Shown here: in pieces, positions 1 to 8,976 of the stretch | Layout of the letters: each line of letters begins with the position of its first letter | Position numbering within the stretch: position 1 is the first letter of the stretch | Assembly (NCBI GenBank): GCA_020633675.1 | Contig: JACKDE010000001.1 | Span: forward strand, 1,284,837 to 1,348,836 | DNA: 64,000 nt | DNA from: Deferribacteres bacterium | GTDB lineage: Bacteria > Zhuqueibacterota > Zhuqueibacteria > Zhuqueibacterales > Geothermadaptataceae | Reading direction: 5' to 3' | Notes under the pieces: model-generated | Told to the model about the DNA's origin: nothing | The model's database searches: none | The model's input: the letters and a program-made list of their open reading frames with translations, nothing else | Made by a program: the position numbers and the translations under genes

Positions 1-1716
1 GCAGCACCTGTTTTGCGGTCGAGCTTTGATAAGCAAAACAGGCTTACCGTGCGCTGGTCCGCTGCAAAAACTGAACAAGCGAATGCACAGCTTATCTACG
101 CGGATACCTCAATTTGGGCTGAAAAGCCTATCTGGCGGGATGGGCAGGTGGAAGCAAAATTCGCTGCATTGCCGCATTCGAGGTTTTATCGCGTGCGATA
201 CCAGCCGATTTTGCCGACCATCCCTGCAGATAATAATCATTTTGCCGAGGCGGTGTTGATGACACCGCCACCCACTGGCACGATGCAGTTTATGGAGTTG
301 CAGTGCGCTGCAGTGATTTTTGCCAATGTGATTGATTCGTCCAAAGTACAGCCCGGCTGGCCCCAAATGCCGCGGTTGATGGAATCCGAGATCGAGCGCA
401 TTCGCGCCCAAATCGAAGATGGCCGGCAGTTTTTCTGGCTTAATTCCAGCATGCGCTTGCATCTCGCTATTCGCACGATTGTGGTCGATTCGCTTTTTGA
501 GCGCAGTTCCTTGTTCAGCAACGAATGGTACTATCCGCCTAACGAAAAACGGCTCGAACAAGTCTTGCAAAAAAATGACGTGCGGCCCGATGAATTGCAA
601 GGCGTGTTTTTTATCGCAGCGATTCGTGATTTTGACGAGGCAAAACAACAATGGCAATTGCGTGGTCGGGGGGGCGCCTTCACCAATGGCCTGAGCGCAA
701 ACGGCAAGTACGGCGTTTCGTGGTGGGAAGCCACGCGCGCCGGCCACGATGCTGGCAATAATTGGTTGGTGGTGCATGAATTTCACCACCAACTGGATGA
801 GCTTTTCACACTCGACGGCATGCCGGAGTATTGGTTTAACCATTTTGCGCCGATTGCTGGTACCGCTGCCAAGTTTGGCGAGCACTTCGATGGCAATGCC
901 TTTCTGTTGCGCAACTGGCCGTATGAAAAGTGGTTTGCGCTCTCGCAAGCCAAATTGAGACTGGCCGAAGATGCAGATGGTGACGGCATTCCGGACCAGG
1001 ATGCGCGGCTGCCGATGGACGAAGCACGGCTGGGCAGCGACCCGGCCAAAAAAGACAGCGATGGCGATAGCGCAGATGATTTTGCGGAAATGGCTTTTTC
1101 CAATTGGATTGCAGAAGGTCAGGGTGAAAATGCCAACACAAGTTCTTGCTGGCCAGATTTGGCAAAAGCCGACACCGACGAGGATGGACTCGCGGATGGC
1201 AAAGACCCACACCCGCTGTTTCCCTGGAGTGGCGAAATCACACATTTGCAAAACGGATTTTCGATTTTTGGCGAGCTAAATGATGACCAGCTCAGCGCAC
1301 AAGCCGAGGCAGCATGGTCAGCTGATACGCTCTTTTTCCGCTTCCAGGCTGCGCCATCGCAACAGCTTCGCTTGCTGCTCGATGCCAACAACAATGGCTG
1401 GTTCTCCGGCCGCGATAATCTGGTTTTTCAGCTCAATACGTCAGATTCGCTTACGAACAGTGTACAGGTTTTTCAGGCTGCGGCACCGGACAGATGGCCG
1501 TACATGGATGAACACTTGGCCCGGCATGTGAGCTATTCCTGGCGGCGACTCGCGTCGGGGGGATATCAATTGGCGATTGCGAAAAACGATAAGCTGGGCC
1601 TGTGGCTGGAAAGGGGAGAGCGGCTTGGCGTCGATTTAAGCCTTTCCGTGACAGCGGATTTAAAGCGGATCAGCTTCCACGAACCGAATCGCTTTTTTGA
1701 GCTGGTTTTAAAGTGA
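1..1716 (+). CDS. Secreted HExxH / TSP3-repeat / CBM9-like protein (5' partial)
   Basis: The frame is open to the first base of the window, so the true start lies upstream; a TTG at 13 is only the first possible in-window start. An N-terminal beta-rich segment resembles a fibronectin-type domain. A zinc-metallopeptidase-like HEFHH is encoded at 775-789. About 970-1210 encodes acidic D-x-D-x-D-G repeats (DADGDGIPD, DSDGDSADD, DTDEDGLAD) typical of calcium-binding thrombospondin type 3 repeats. The last ~150 residues look like a CBM9/DOMON-type beta-sandwich. TSP3 repeats belong to extracytoplasmic proteins, so I infer export, but the signal peptide is outside the window. HEFHH fits HExxH, but the third zinc ligand is not obvious, so protease activity is uncertain. 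Confidence 0.75.
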   Translation, partial: AAPVLRSSFDKQNRLTVRWSAAKTEQANAQLIYADTSIWAEKPIWRDGQVEAKFAALPHSRFYRVRYQPILPTIPADNNHFAEAVLMTPPPTGTMQFMELQCAAVIFANVIDSSKVQPGWPQMPRLMESEIERIRAQIEDGRQFFWLNSSMRLHLAIRTIVVDSLFERSSLFSNEWYYPPNEKRLEQVLQKNDVRPDELQGVFFIAAIRDFDEAKQQWQLRGRGGAFTNGLSANGKYGVSWWEATRAGHDAGNNWLVVHEFHHQLDELFTLDGMPEYWFNHFAPIAGTAAKFGEHFDGNAFLLRNWPYEKWFALSQAKLRLAEDADGDGIPDQDARLPMDEARLGSDPAKKDSDGDSADDFAEMAFSNWIAEGQGENANTSSCWPDLAKADTDEDGLADGKDPHPLFPWSGEITHLQNGFSIFGELNDDQLSAQAEAAWSADTLFFRFQAAPSQQLRLLLDANNNGWFSGRDNLVFQLNTSDSLTNSVQVFQAAAPDRWPYMDEHLARHVSYSWRRLASGGYQLAIAKNDKLGLWLERGERLGVDLSLSVTADLKRISFHEPNRFFELVLK

Positions 1717-1721
1717 TGAAA

Positions 1722-1769
1722 TTAACGCGGCAATGCATTTTTTGTCGAGCCTATTGCTGATCGCGTTAA
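1722..1769. terminator. Inverted repeat between convergent genes, possible terminator
   Basis: TTAACGCG (1722-1729) is complementary to CGCGTTAA (1762-1769), and GCAAT/ATTGC just inside extends the stem. It sits between two convergent gene ends and may terminate both. The loop is long and there is no clean T-run, so this is tentative. Confidence 0.35.
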
Positions 1770-1788
1770 CTTTGCGGCCATCATCAAA

Positions 1789-2007
1789 TCACCTCAACCA
1801 CAACATCAGCATCAGGCAAAGCAGTACCAAAACAAGAGATGCCAATGCCCACACCCAAGGTGGAACCGAGAATAGCAAGCGTGTTTTGCGTCGCCGGCGT
1901 TGTGCATCGATCAGCCTGCGCCAGGCTTCGCTGCGGTTTTTGGAGAAATCGCTGTCCGGCAAGCGGCTATCCCGCAGCATTTGTTCGATGTCGTGCAATT
2001 CTTTCAT
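1789..2007 (-). CDS. Small membrane protein, putative sigma-factor partner (72 aa)
   Basis: This 72-residue protein has a charged N-terminal half (MKELHDIEQML, then an Arg-rich stretch RRRRK near residue 38) and one hydrophobic helix at about 48-70 ending WLR. Its ATG overlaps the stop of the upstream ECF sigma gene in an ATGA arrangement, so the two are translationally coupled. The topology (cytoplasmic N-terminus, C-terminal anchor) and coupling fit a minimal anti-sigma factor. No zinc-binding HxxxCxxC motif or periplasmic sensor domain is visible. Role inferred from context. Confidence 0.7.
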   Translation of the reverse strand: MKELHDIEQMLRDSRLPDSDFSKNRSEAWRRLIDAQRRRRKTRLLFSVPPWVWALASLVLVLLCLMLMLWLR

Positions 2008-2729
2008 AAAATCTCTCGCAGGGCGATCAGTCCACGCCGAATATGGGTTTTGACGGTGTTCTCAGATAAATCCAGAATTTCGGCAATTTCTTTCATCGAT
2101 TTGTTCTCGAAATAACGCAGAGTCAGTACAGCCTGGTATCTGACCTTTAGTTTCATTAATGCTGCATGCATTTTTTGAAACAGTTCGTTACGCGCCAACT
2201 CTTCCTCGGCTCGCAGCAATCGGCTATCGCTGGATTTGTCATCATGGACGGTGCGCATTAAGTCGGGAGTGAGCGGCACCATTCGCTTGGCTTTGCGATA
2301 ATCGAGGTTGAGTTCGTTGGTAGCGATACGAAACAACCAGGAAGAAAAGCGAATGCCTTGCCAGCGGAATTGCCTGATGTTGTCGAGCGCTTGCAAAAAT
2401 GTATTGGAGGTGATGTCCTGTGCCAATTCGATGTGGCCTGTTCGCCGCAAAGCATAATTGAAAATATCATTATAGTAAAGGTTGAAAAGGCGTTCGAAGG
2501 CAGCTGGATCGCGCTGCGCTTTCGCAATCCATTCACGCTCTGTTTGAATATCCGGCTTTGCAGAAATTTCGTGGCTTGTCACGATCTTGTTCTTTTTGTT
2601 CCTTGATTTGGTTTTGCTTTTATAATACGAAGCGCAAACGGAAGTTTCAATTTGCATTTTCGGTGCATTCATTACAGAACTGTCTTTGAGCGTGTAAAAT
2701 ATCGTAGGAGCAGCTTTTTTGCCTTGCAT
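2004..2729 (-). CDS. RNA polymerase ECF-type sigma factor
   Basis: Sigma-70 region 2 is clear (AAFERLFNLYYNDIFNYA, then SSWLFRIATNELNLDYRK). Region 4 ends the protein, with a helix-turn-helix reading MKEIAEILDLSENTVKTHI. It would direct RNA polymerase to a dedicated promoter set. The ATG at 2729 gives 241 aa, longer than the usual ~190. The first ~50 residues are basic and low in family features, so a later start (ATG at 2672 or GTG at 2582) is quite possible; none has a strong ribosome-binding site. It is followed with overlap by a small membrane protein that may restrain it, and is divergent from the pentapeptide-repeat gene. Confidence 0.88.
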   Translation of the reverse strand: MQGKKAAPTIFYTLKDSSVMNAPKMQIETSVCASYYKSKTKSRNKKNKIVTSHEISAKPDIQTEREWIAKAQRDPAAFERLFNLYYNDIFNYALRRTGHIELAQDITSNTFLQALDNIRQFRWQGIRFSSWLFRIATNELNLDYRKAKRMVPLTPDLMRTVHDDKSSDSRLLRAEEELARNELFQKMHAALMKLKVRYQAVLTLRYFENKSMKEIAEILDLSENTVKTHIRRGLIALREIL

Positions 2730-2827
2730 TTTTGTATGCGATCTTTATCTTGATCACGCGAACGAAACTTGCAATTCACGCAACTGGCGCTGCTTCTCGC
2801 ACTTCTTCCCACAGCCTAACGCAAACA

Positions 2828-3898
2828 ATGCTTGCAATGGCCGACAAGAACCACCTGCAGATGCTCGAACGCGGTGTGACGTTTTGGAACGACTGGCGTG
2901 CAAAATCGCCAGACATGGTTCCGGATTTAAGTGGCGCCGATTTGAGCCATCAAAAACTCGCAGCCGCCAACCTCAGCACCACAAATCTCGAATATGCGCA
3001 CCTCGGGTATGCTAATTTGTGCAGCGCAAACTTCAGCCGGTCCAATCTTTGTCATGCCAATCTCGATCACGCGATGCTCAGTCAGGCAAAACTACTGGAT
3101 GCCGACTTAAGCTACGCCAGCCTGAAAAATGCCTGGCTCAACGATTGCAATTTAGTCGCAGCCAACCTGTTTCGGGCAAAGCTCAATCACGCAAATCTCA
3201 TCAATACCCGCCTCAGCGGCGCCATTCTCATCGGTACGCATTTGCAAGGCGCCAATTTAACGGGGTGTTCGGTGCAGAGCACCTTTGCATGGGGTGTCAA
3301 GCTCAAGGGTGCCAATCAAACCAACCTGGTGGTCAACCATCCGGAGCAGCCCAGAGTTCTTGTTGATCAGCTTGAAATCGCACAATTGGTGCATTTGCGA
3401 TTGTACAAACAAAATGAGAATCGGCGCTTTGACGCCATTCCTCCGCGGATCGTTTTTGTGTTGGGGCAGTACAGCAAGGCGCGATCCAACTATTTGCTGG
3501 AGCTGCAGGAGTTGATACGTTCGCGCGGCTATGTACCGCTGCGGGTGGAGTGCAATCTTGAAAATGCGCCTGATTTTGCTATGTTGGCTACGCTGATTGA
3601 GCTGTCCAGCTTGTTTGTTATCGATCTCACCGAACCGTGCAGCGCGATCACAGCGCTGCAAAATTGTGAGTTGCCGGACAACAAGCCTATTCATATGCTG
3701 ATACAAGCTGGACATGGACCCGGAGGCGCTGCCCGCTTGGCGCAATGTTTTCCACAAAAATTTCATGCACCGCTGCTTTACCAAAACTCAATGGAGCTCC
3801 GTCTGCAGTTTGACACGGAGATTTTACCACTGCCGGATGAGGCTGATGACATTGAAAAAGAGCAAACTTCCGAATTCGAACCTGCGCTGCCGGTATGA
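2828..3898 (+). CDS. Pentapeptide-repeat protein with TIR-like C-terminal domain
   Basis: After a short leader (MLERGVTFWNDWRAKSP) come roughly 20 A(N/D)LxxA pentapeptide units spanning about residues 35-170, which should fold as a right-handed quadrilateral beta-helix. The C-terminal ~140 residues start with PPRIVFVLGQYSKAR and contain FVIDLTEP. They match, from memory, the TIR-like/nucleotide-binding domain that follows pentapeptide repeats in a widespread bacterial family. An ATG further upstream in the same frame (2732) adds 32 unlikely residues. I chose 2828; 2837 is also possible. Function is unknown; NAD-related or immune signalling is only a guess from the domain. Confidence 0.75.
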   Translation: MLAMADKNHLQMLERGVTFWNDWRAKSPDMVPDLSGADLSHQKLAAANLSTTNLEYAHLGYANLCSANFSRSNLCHANLDHAMLSQAKLLDADLSYASLKNAWLNDCNLVAANLFRAKLNHANLINTRLSGAILIGTHLQGANLTGCSVQSTFAWGVKLKGANQTNLVVNHPEQPRVLVDQLEIAQLVHLRLYKQNENRRFDAIPPRIVFVLGQYSKARSNYLLELQELIRSRGYVPLRVECNLENAPDFAMLATLIELSSLFVIDLTEPCSAITALQNCELPDNKPIHMLIQAGHGPGGAARLAQCFPQKFHAPLLYQNSMELRLQFDTEILPLPDEADDIEKEQTSEFEPALPV

Positions 3899-4102
3899 TC
3901 CTCTGTCCTTGGCAACCTGCAGATCCACTTCTATTTTGCTCCTACAGGAATGATCTTTTTTCTGGTTGAGATAATCCCGACCATAAAAAAGGGTGTTGCG
4001 CAGTTTGATGCCCTCTGCACGCTGGAAATATGAATTGATTTCAGCCTTTGTGCGCACTCTATTTTCGCTTAAAGATTTTTGATCAAAACAGACACATAGC
4101 GG

Positions 4103-5254
4103 ATGTCAAAATTATATTTTCAAAACACGACTCGAAAGAATAATTTTTGCATGCATGTAACGCTCGCTGCGCTCCTGATTCTTCATGCATGCAGCAGCGA
4201 CTCACCGACTGGTGCTTCCCAACCTGAAGACACGTTCATTGCAGGGGTTAATGTCAGCCAGCTTTTTGCACCGCCAACGGCTGATGAAGTCGCTGCGATT
4301 CAAAATGACTGGAGCGCCCGGCGTAGCGTCGCCACCGATGTACAGATCGTTTCTGAACAGGAAGCTTTGCTTGGCGCGACGCCTGCCATCTTGCGTATCA
4401 TTTCTTATCGCCTTGATGGCCTGAGGTTGTATGGCATGGTGTTGTACCCCCAGCACGCAGCTGAATCGAGCCTGCCGGTCCTGGTGTACACGCATGGCGG
4501 CGACAGCGGATTCAGTGGCGATGAATTTCAACTTGTGGTGACAATTGCCGATGACAAGGTTGATCAGTATGTTTATGTTGCGCCATCGTACCGGGCAGAA
4601 CCTTTGGTGACCGACGGCGGCACTTTTCACTCAGATGGTCCCGCCAGTCCCTGGGATCGCGATGTCGATGATACCATCGCTTTGCTTGACATCACGCTGG
4701 CGCAAGTGCCGGCTGCCGATCCGGAGCGCGTTGGCATGCTCGGATTCAGTCGTGGCGCCACTGTGGCCATGCTGGCGGCAATTCGCGATCCGCGCATGAA
4801 GAGTGTCGTTGCGTTCTTTGGGCCGACCGACTTTCTCGGTGAGTTTGCGCAAACCGTATTCGAAGATGCGCTATCCGGCCAGCCCCGCGAACTGCCGGGT
4901 GTCGATTATCTGAATGAGAATTATATCATCCCGCTCAAAAACGGCGAAATAACGATTGCTGACACACGTCTGGAAATGATTCGACGCTCCCCGGTCTATT
5001 TTGCAGACCAATTGCCGCCGCTGCAAATCCACCATGGCACTGCTGACTTGACGGTACCCGTAAGCGAATCGGAAAGGCTGATTGCGGTGATGGACGAAAT
5101 TGGCCGTTCGGCACCGGACTTTGAAAGCTATCTGTATCCAGGTGGCACGCACAATCCGCTAACCTTGCCCGGTAGTCTGCTTCGGGCTTCACAATTCCTC
5201 AATGATTTTTTCATCAGTGCTCAGGCGCGATATGCAATAGTACCATCGCGCTGA
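4103..5254 (+). CDS. Lipoprotein alpha/beta hydrolase (S9-like/dienelactone hydrolase fold)
   Basis: A basic n-region and hydrophobic stretch end in a lipobox LILHAC, with Cys at residue 30, so the protein should be lipid-anchored. The hydrolase part shows VLVYTHGGDSGFSG (oxyanion region), nucleophile elbow GFSRG, acid-region HHGTADLTVP and a late GGTHNP carrying the likely catalytic His. This is the layout of prolyl-oligopeptidase-type and acyl-aminoacyl peptidase hydrolases, here without an N-terminal propeller. Substrate cannot be told. It stands alone, flanked by about 200 bp upstream and 94 bp downstream. An internal ATG at 4151 would shorten the signal peptide too much. Confidence 0.85.
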   Translation: MSKLYFQNTTRKNNFCMHVTLAALLILHACSSDSPTGASQPEDTFIAGVNVSQLFAPPTADEVAAIQNDWSARRSVATDVQIVSEQEALLGATPAILRIISYRLDGLRLYGMVLYPQHAAESSLPVLVYTHGGDSGFSGDEFQLVVTIADDKVDQYVYVAPSYRAEPLVTDGGTFHSDGPASPWDRDVDDTIALLDITLAQVPAADPERVGMLGFSRGATVAMLAAIRDPRMKSVVAFFGPTDFLGEFAQTVFEDALSGQPRELPGVDYLNENYIIPLKNGEITIADTRLEMIRRSPVYFADQLPPLQIHHGTADLTVPVSESERLIAVMDEIGRSAPDFESYLYPGGTHNPLTLPGSLLRASQFLNDFFISAQARYAIVPSR

Positions 5255-5348
5255 TGGTGAGATTCCCGTTTGCATTTTTGCAAAATTGTGCTATTTTTTG
5301 CTCCTAACTTAGGCGTCCCGCCAATAAAATTGATGATAAAATTTCCAC

Positions 5349-6722
5349 ATGAATTTGACGCGTATTTATAGTCTTCGCCTCTTATTGAGCCTGCTGTTGT
5401 TGCCATTTGTGGCGACGCTGGTGCTCGCTTTTCTGCATGCTGCTGTTTTTCCCAACACCTATTTTAATGATTTCCCTGCTGTGTTGCTCAGTTGGCTGGT
5501 ATTGCTTTTTTTTGCACATTTTATGCTTTCCAGAATGGGCGAAAACCGTTTTCAGAAGCTTGATCAACTCGGCTGGCAATTTCTGCAAACAAACGATAGC
5601 CATGGCCTGTCCCGTGTTTTTGGCAACCTCGAAAAGCTCTTCACTGGCGGATTGCTTTCCCGCAAACAGCATGACAAACTCGAAAAGCTCACCCTGCGGC
5701 GCTATTTTGTTTATTATCAGGAAAATATCGCCGAAATGCGTTGCCGTGAATCTCTGCTGAAGTGCATGCGTTTCGGAGTGCGCAGTGACGAGGCGTATTT
5801 GACGCTAAAAAATTATCTGTTCAGACAGCCTGCATTAACACTGGAATTGGTGGATTTGGCTGAGGTTCTGCACGAATTCCGCCCGGAAGACGTACATATA
5901 GCAGAATTTATGGCAAAGCGCTATTTGGAAGATAACCAAAAACATCATCGCGCGGCGTATTTTTACACGAAGGTGCTCCAAAGTGACGGCTTGCTGTCAG
6001 CAGAAATTATCGAATTGTGTCTTGAGCGGGTACTGGCGTTCGGCCAAAAAGACACTTTTGCGGGTTGGCTCTATTGTCGCGCTTACCAGCACGAGTTAGC
6101 GGCGCGCTATTCGAAGCTGATGCAGGAAATGTACAAAACCAGTCAGTGGTATGCACTCACCAGCCGCGATGATGCGCTGGCGAACGCGCTCGGCGAAATA
6201 GTTTCCGGATTCGACGAGGACATGATTGCAGGATGGGAGAAACAGGAGCAGGCACGCCAGCAGCAACAATGGAGCGCAAGGCTGGCGAGATTTCGCTATC
6301 ATATTCATCAGCGCGCGCTTTTTTGGTGGGATGAACTTGTCCGCTATAAAAAATATGCACTTTCCATTGCTGGCGGCGTTGTTTTGATTTTTATGATGTA
6401 TTGGCTTTGGCCGGAAAGCATACCGCAGACAGAAAGTGCAGCAGAGACGATCAATCCGGTCATTGGCGATAGCGATGCCCGCTTTGCATTGCAAGTCGCT
6501 GCCCTGAAAAGCGCCAGTCGCGCACAGAGCGAATTTGAGCGTTTGCGGCAGGCCGGGCTCGACGCGTCGATCATCAAACCAACCGGACGCAGCAGCTACT
6601 ATCGCATTCGCCTGGGAAAATACGTCACGAAAAATGATGCGCTCGCCCAGGGTGAAATCCTGCGTCAAAAAAATCTCATCCGCGATTTTTTTGTTGTTAA
6701 CTTTGCACAGCAGCAGGATTGA
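5349..6722 (+). CDS. Membrane protein with C-terminal SPOR domain
   Basis: Two hydrophobic helices lie near the N-terminus (about residues 9-33 and 41-60). A ~270-residue mostly helical, TPR-like region follows, then a third membrane helix at about 338-358 (SIAGGVVLIFMMYWLW). The last ~80 residues (FALQVAALKSASRAQSEFER to FFVVNF) are a SPOR domain, which in known proteins binds glycan strands stripped of stem peptides at division sites. The third helix would place SPOR in the periplasm and the helical region in the cytoplasm. It may coordinate with the downstream SpoIID-like gene, since both deal with peptidoglycan. Exact role unknown. Confidence 0.8.
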   Translation: MNLTRIYSLRLLLSLLLLPFVATLVLAFLHAAVFPNTYFNDFPAVLLSWLVLLFFAHFMLSRMGENRFQKLDQLGWQFLQTNDSHGLSRVFGNLEKLFTGGLLSRKQHDKLEKLTLRRYFVYYQENIAEMRCRESLLKCMRFGVRSDEAYLTLKNYLFRQPALTLELVDLAEVLHEFRPEDVHIAEFMAKRYLEDNQKHHRAAYFYTKVLQSDGLLSAEIIELCLERVLAFGQKDTFAGWLYCRAYQHELAARYSKLMQEMYKTSQWYALTSRDDALANALGEIVSGFDEDMIAGWEKQEQARQQQQWSARLARFRYHIHQRALFWWDELVRYKKYALSIAGGVVLIFMMYWLWPESIPQTESAAETINPVIGDSDARFALQVAALKSASRAQSEFERLRQAGLDASIIKPTGRSSYYRIRLGKYVTKNDALAQGEILRQKNLIRDFFVVNFAQQQD

Positions 6723-6941
6723 AGAATCCCTACTGAACAAGTTGCCATTTTTACCTGACTCAAACCTGTTCGCATAGATACAATCGGTAATATGAAACAA
6801 TAACCATTTTTTTCTAACAATATATCAAGAAAAGTTGATTTGCTTATTTTGTATTTGATGCAAACTAAAGATTTTATTTTTCTTTAAGTTGTGAATTTAA
6901 TCACCTTTTTAAATCTCAAGTCGCCGATAAAGGAATATATT

Positions 6942-8288
6942 ATGTCTCTGTCCGCAGGAATTCCATCCGATGAACCGATCATTGACGTGGGCATCGTTTT
7001 GCCCGAAGACCGGCAAAAACGGCTTCGCATTGAAATTCCTCATGAAGGTGATTATGCATTACAAATCGATGGCAATGTGGCGATTGCGCTGCAAAGGGGC
7101 AGCATGATTGAAATCCAGCGCAATTCGAACGCACTGGAAATCCTGTTAGCGCAGAACAAAAGCCAGCAGGCGCAGCGCATTGAGATTGGTTTGCAAGGCG
7201 AGATAGCGCCCAATAAAGGTTACGGGCTGCTGGTACGCGATGTCGTGGCCGGGCGCAATTTTCACTGGCAAAAAAATATTGACGTGACGTTACCTGGCGG
7301 GCTTCTTTGTGAAATGTATCAAGATGTGCTCATGCTCATCAATCGCTTGCCTTTCGAGCAATATGTGATGTGTGTCGCGACATCGGAAATGTCGGCCGAG
7401 TGTCCGGATGCTTTTCTGGAAGCGCAGACTATTACCGCCCGCTCGTGGATGCTGGCCAACGTTGAGCAAAAACATCGCGCGCTTGGCATGGACGTGTGCA
7501 ATGATGATTGCTGCCAGCGCTATCAGGGCAGCACCTTTCTCAGCAAACAAGCTGTGGCCGCAACGTCAGCAACCAGCGGCAAGGTTTTGCTGCACGGTGA
7601 TCTAATCTGTGATGCGCGCTACTCGAAAAGCTGCGGTGGCATGATGGAGGCGTTCGAAGCTGTCTGGCCGGGCAAGCCGCACCCATATCTGCAAATCAAG
7701 CCGGACTTGCCGGAAACAGAGCTGCAGCATGTTCCGGATTTGACCTCGGAATCAGCATTTCAGGATTGGCTGGCTGTCCCGCCAAAAGCCTACTGCAGTC
7801 CCCATTATATCGTTGAGAATGAGCTCAAGACGTACTTAGGCAGCGTTGACGAAAGCGGCCGCTATTACCGCTGGTCCTTCTCGCTGATTCAAAAAGAGAT
7901 TACCAAACTCTTGAATGAAAAACTCAATTTGTATGCTGAGCACATCGAAGCGTTGCATGTGCGGAAACGCGGTGGCTCCGGCCGCGTGATGCAACTGGCT
8001 ATCGTTTATGTGGATCGCGCGCAACAACAGCGCACGCACCTTCTGGATAGCGAGTACGCGATCCGCGCTGCTCTGCATCCGCATTTCCTGTACAGCTCAG
8101 CGATTGTGATCGAGCCGAAATACAAAGGTGGGCATGTGCCGGATTCTTTTAAAATTGATGGCTGCGGCTGGGGACATGGTGTCGGCTTGTGCCAGATCGG
8201 TGGGCTGGGTATGGCGTTGGCAGGAGAATCCGCTGAAAATATTTTATCGCACTATTATCCGGGCTCAAATTTGCAAAAAATTTATTGA
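6942..8288 (+). CDS. SpoIID/LytB-domain protein (peptidoglycan lytic transglycosylase-like)
   Basis: ATG 6942 follows AAAGGA at good spacing; an in-frame GTG at 6891 adds 17 residues but lacks such a site. The N-terminal ~110 residues are beta-rich. From about 125 the SpoIID family signature appears: LPFEQYVMCVATSEM, then QTITARSWML. Near the C-terminus comes GWGHGVGLCQIGGLGMA, the usual glycine-rich family end. SpoIID in Bacillus cleaves glycan strands lacking stem peptides. No signal peptide is visible with either start, odd for a wall enzyme. Cysteines in the middle (CNDDCCQRY) are also seen in Gram-negative homologues. Confidence 0.88.
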   Translation: MSLSAGIPSDEPIIDVGIVLPEDRQKRLRIEIPHEGDYALQIDGNVAIALQRGSMIEIQRNSNALEILLAQNKSQQAQRIEIGLQGEIAPNKGYGLLVRDVVAGRNFHWQKNIDVTLPGGLLCEMYQDVLMLINRLPFEQYVMCVATSEMSAECPDAFLEAQTITARSWMLANVEQKHRALGMDVCNDDCCQRYQGSTFLSKQAVAATSATSGKVLLHGDLICDARYSKSCGGMMEAFEAVWPGKPHPYLQIKPDLPETELQHVPDLTSESAFQDWLAVPPKAYCSPHYIVENELKTYLGSVDESGRYYRWSFSLIQKEITKLLNEKLNLYAEHIEALHVRKRGGSGRVMQLAIVYVDRAQQQRTHLLDSEYAIRAALHPHFLYSSAIVIEPKYKGGHVPDSFKIDGCGWGHGVGLCQIGGLGMALAGESAENILSHYYPGSNLQKIY

Positions 8289-8310
8289 GAGCCAAAGATA
8301 TGATAAAATG

Positions 8311-8344
8311 GCAGGCCAGCACGCATTTCACGGTGCTGGCCTGC
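8311..8344. terminator. Strong bidirectional terminator hairpin
   Basis: GCAGGCCAGCAC (8311-8322) and GTGCTGGCCTGC (8333-8344) form a perfect 12-bp stem with a 10-nt loop, placed between the convergent SpoIID-like gene and the DUF1579-like gene. T/A-rich bases flank both sides. Confidence 0.8.
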
Positions 8345-8357
8345 TCGTTTGGGCTGA

Positions 8358-8888
8358 TTACTTAAAAATCACTTTTGCGTCTGGCGATTCTTTGTAAGTG
8401 GCGGAGTGACCCTCGACCCATTTGCCGTTTTGCAAATACTGCGATGTACTTCTCATCGTGCCATCCGGCAAGACTTCCCCGACAGATTTGACCTCGGTGA
8501 TGCCGTTTTCATTGCCGCTAACGGTTTCGCGGCTGATAATTTTGTTGCCGTTGAACGACATGGTGCCATGTGTCATGAAGCCCGCAGTAGTAAAATAGTA
8601 ATAAACTAGACTCTTCTTTTCCTTGTCCCAGTACAAGATCGATTCGCCGCCATATTCGCCGTTGTTGATGGAATGCAGGATGCGTACAGCTTGTCCGTTC
8701 AAAGCACGCTCCCAGCGGGAAACGTCGATGGTTTGCTTGCCGTCTGAGCTATTGTTGAACGTGCCAACCCAGGTTTTTCCGATGAATGGTTTGAGTGGTG
8801 CCAAATGCTCTGACAAGTTTTCCTGCGCAAACAAAGCACTGCATACGAGCAAAAGCATGGCGGTTAAACAGATTTTTGTGCGAATCAT
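8358..8888 (-). CDS. Small secreted beta-barrel-like protein (DUF1579-like)
   Basis: A clear Sec signal peptide (MIRTKICLTAMLLLVCSALFAQ) is followed by ~155 residues of alternating hydrophobic/polar strands. Phrases such as PFIGKTWVGTFNN, WERALNGQAVRI and GGESILYWD resemble the DUF1579/lipocalin-like group, whose members measure and bind small ligands but mostly lack assigned functions. It is transcribed alone and convergent with the SpoIID-like gene, with its end next to the 12-bp hairpin. Function not predictable. Confidence 0.75.
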   Translation of the reverse strand: MIRTKICLTAMLLLVCSALFAQENLSEHLAPLKPFIGKTWVGTFNNSSDGKQTIDVSRWERALNGQAVRILHSINNGEYGGESILYWDKEKKSLVYYYFTTAGFMTHGTMSFNGNKIISRETVSGNENGITEVKSVGEVLPDGTMRSTSQYLQNGKWVEGHSATYKESPDAKVIFK

Positions 8889-8952
8889 TCTGAATTCTCC
8901 TTATTGTTTGGAATAATGCTTTTCATTCTATTCAACATTCTTTCATTTTTCT

Positions 8953-8976
8953 TTGACAAAAGATAAAAATAACTAA
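8953..8976 (+). promoter_or_regulatory. Possible sigma-70-type promoter upstream of the DinB-like gene
   Basis: TTGACA at 8953-8958 is followed after 18 nt by AATAAT in a very A-rich segment of the divergent intergenic region. The match is good at -35 and fair at -10; strength and direction are inferred. Confidence 0.3.

Noticed and set aside
109..1251. Long open frame on the minus strand (380 codons)
   Set aside because: It lies opposite the HExxH/TSP3 gene, has no family features and its protein is Cys/His-rich nonsense typical of antisense shadows.
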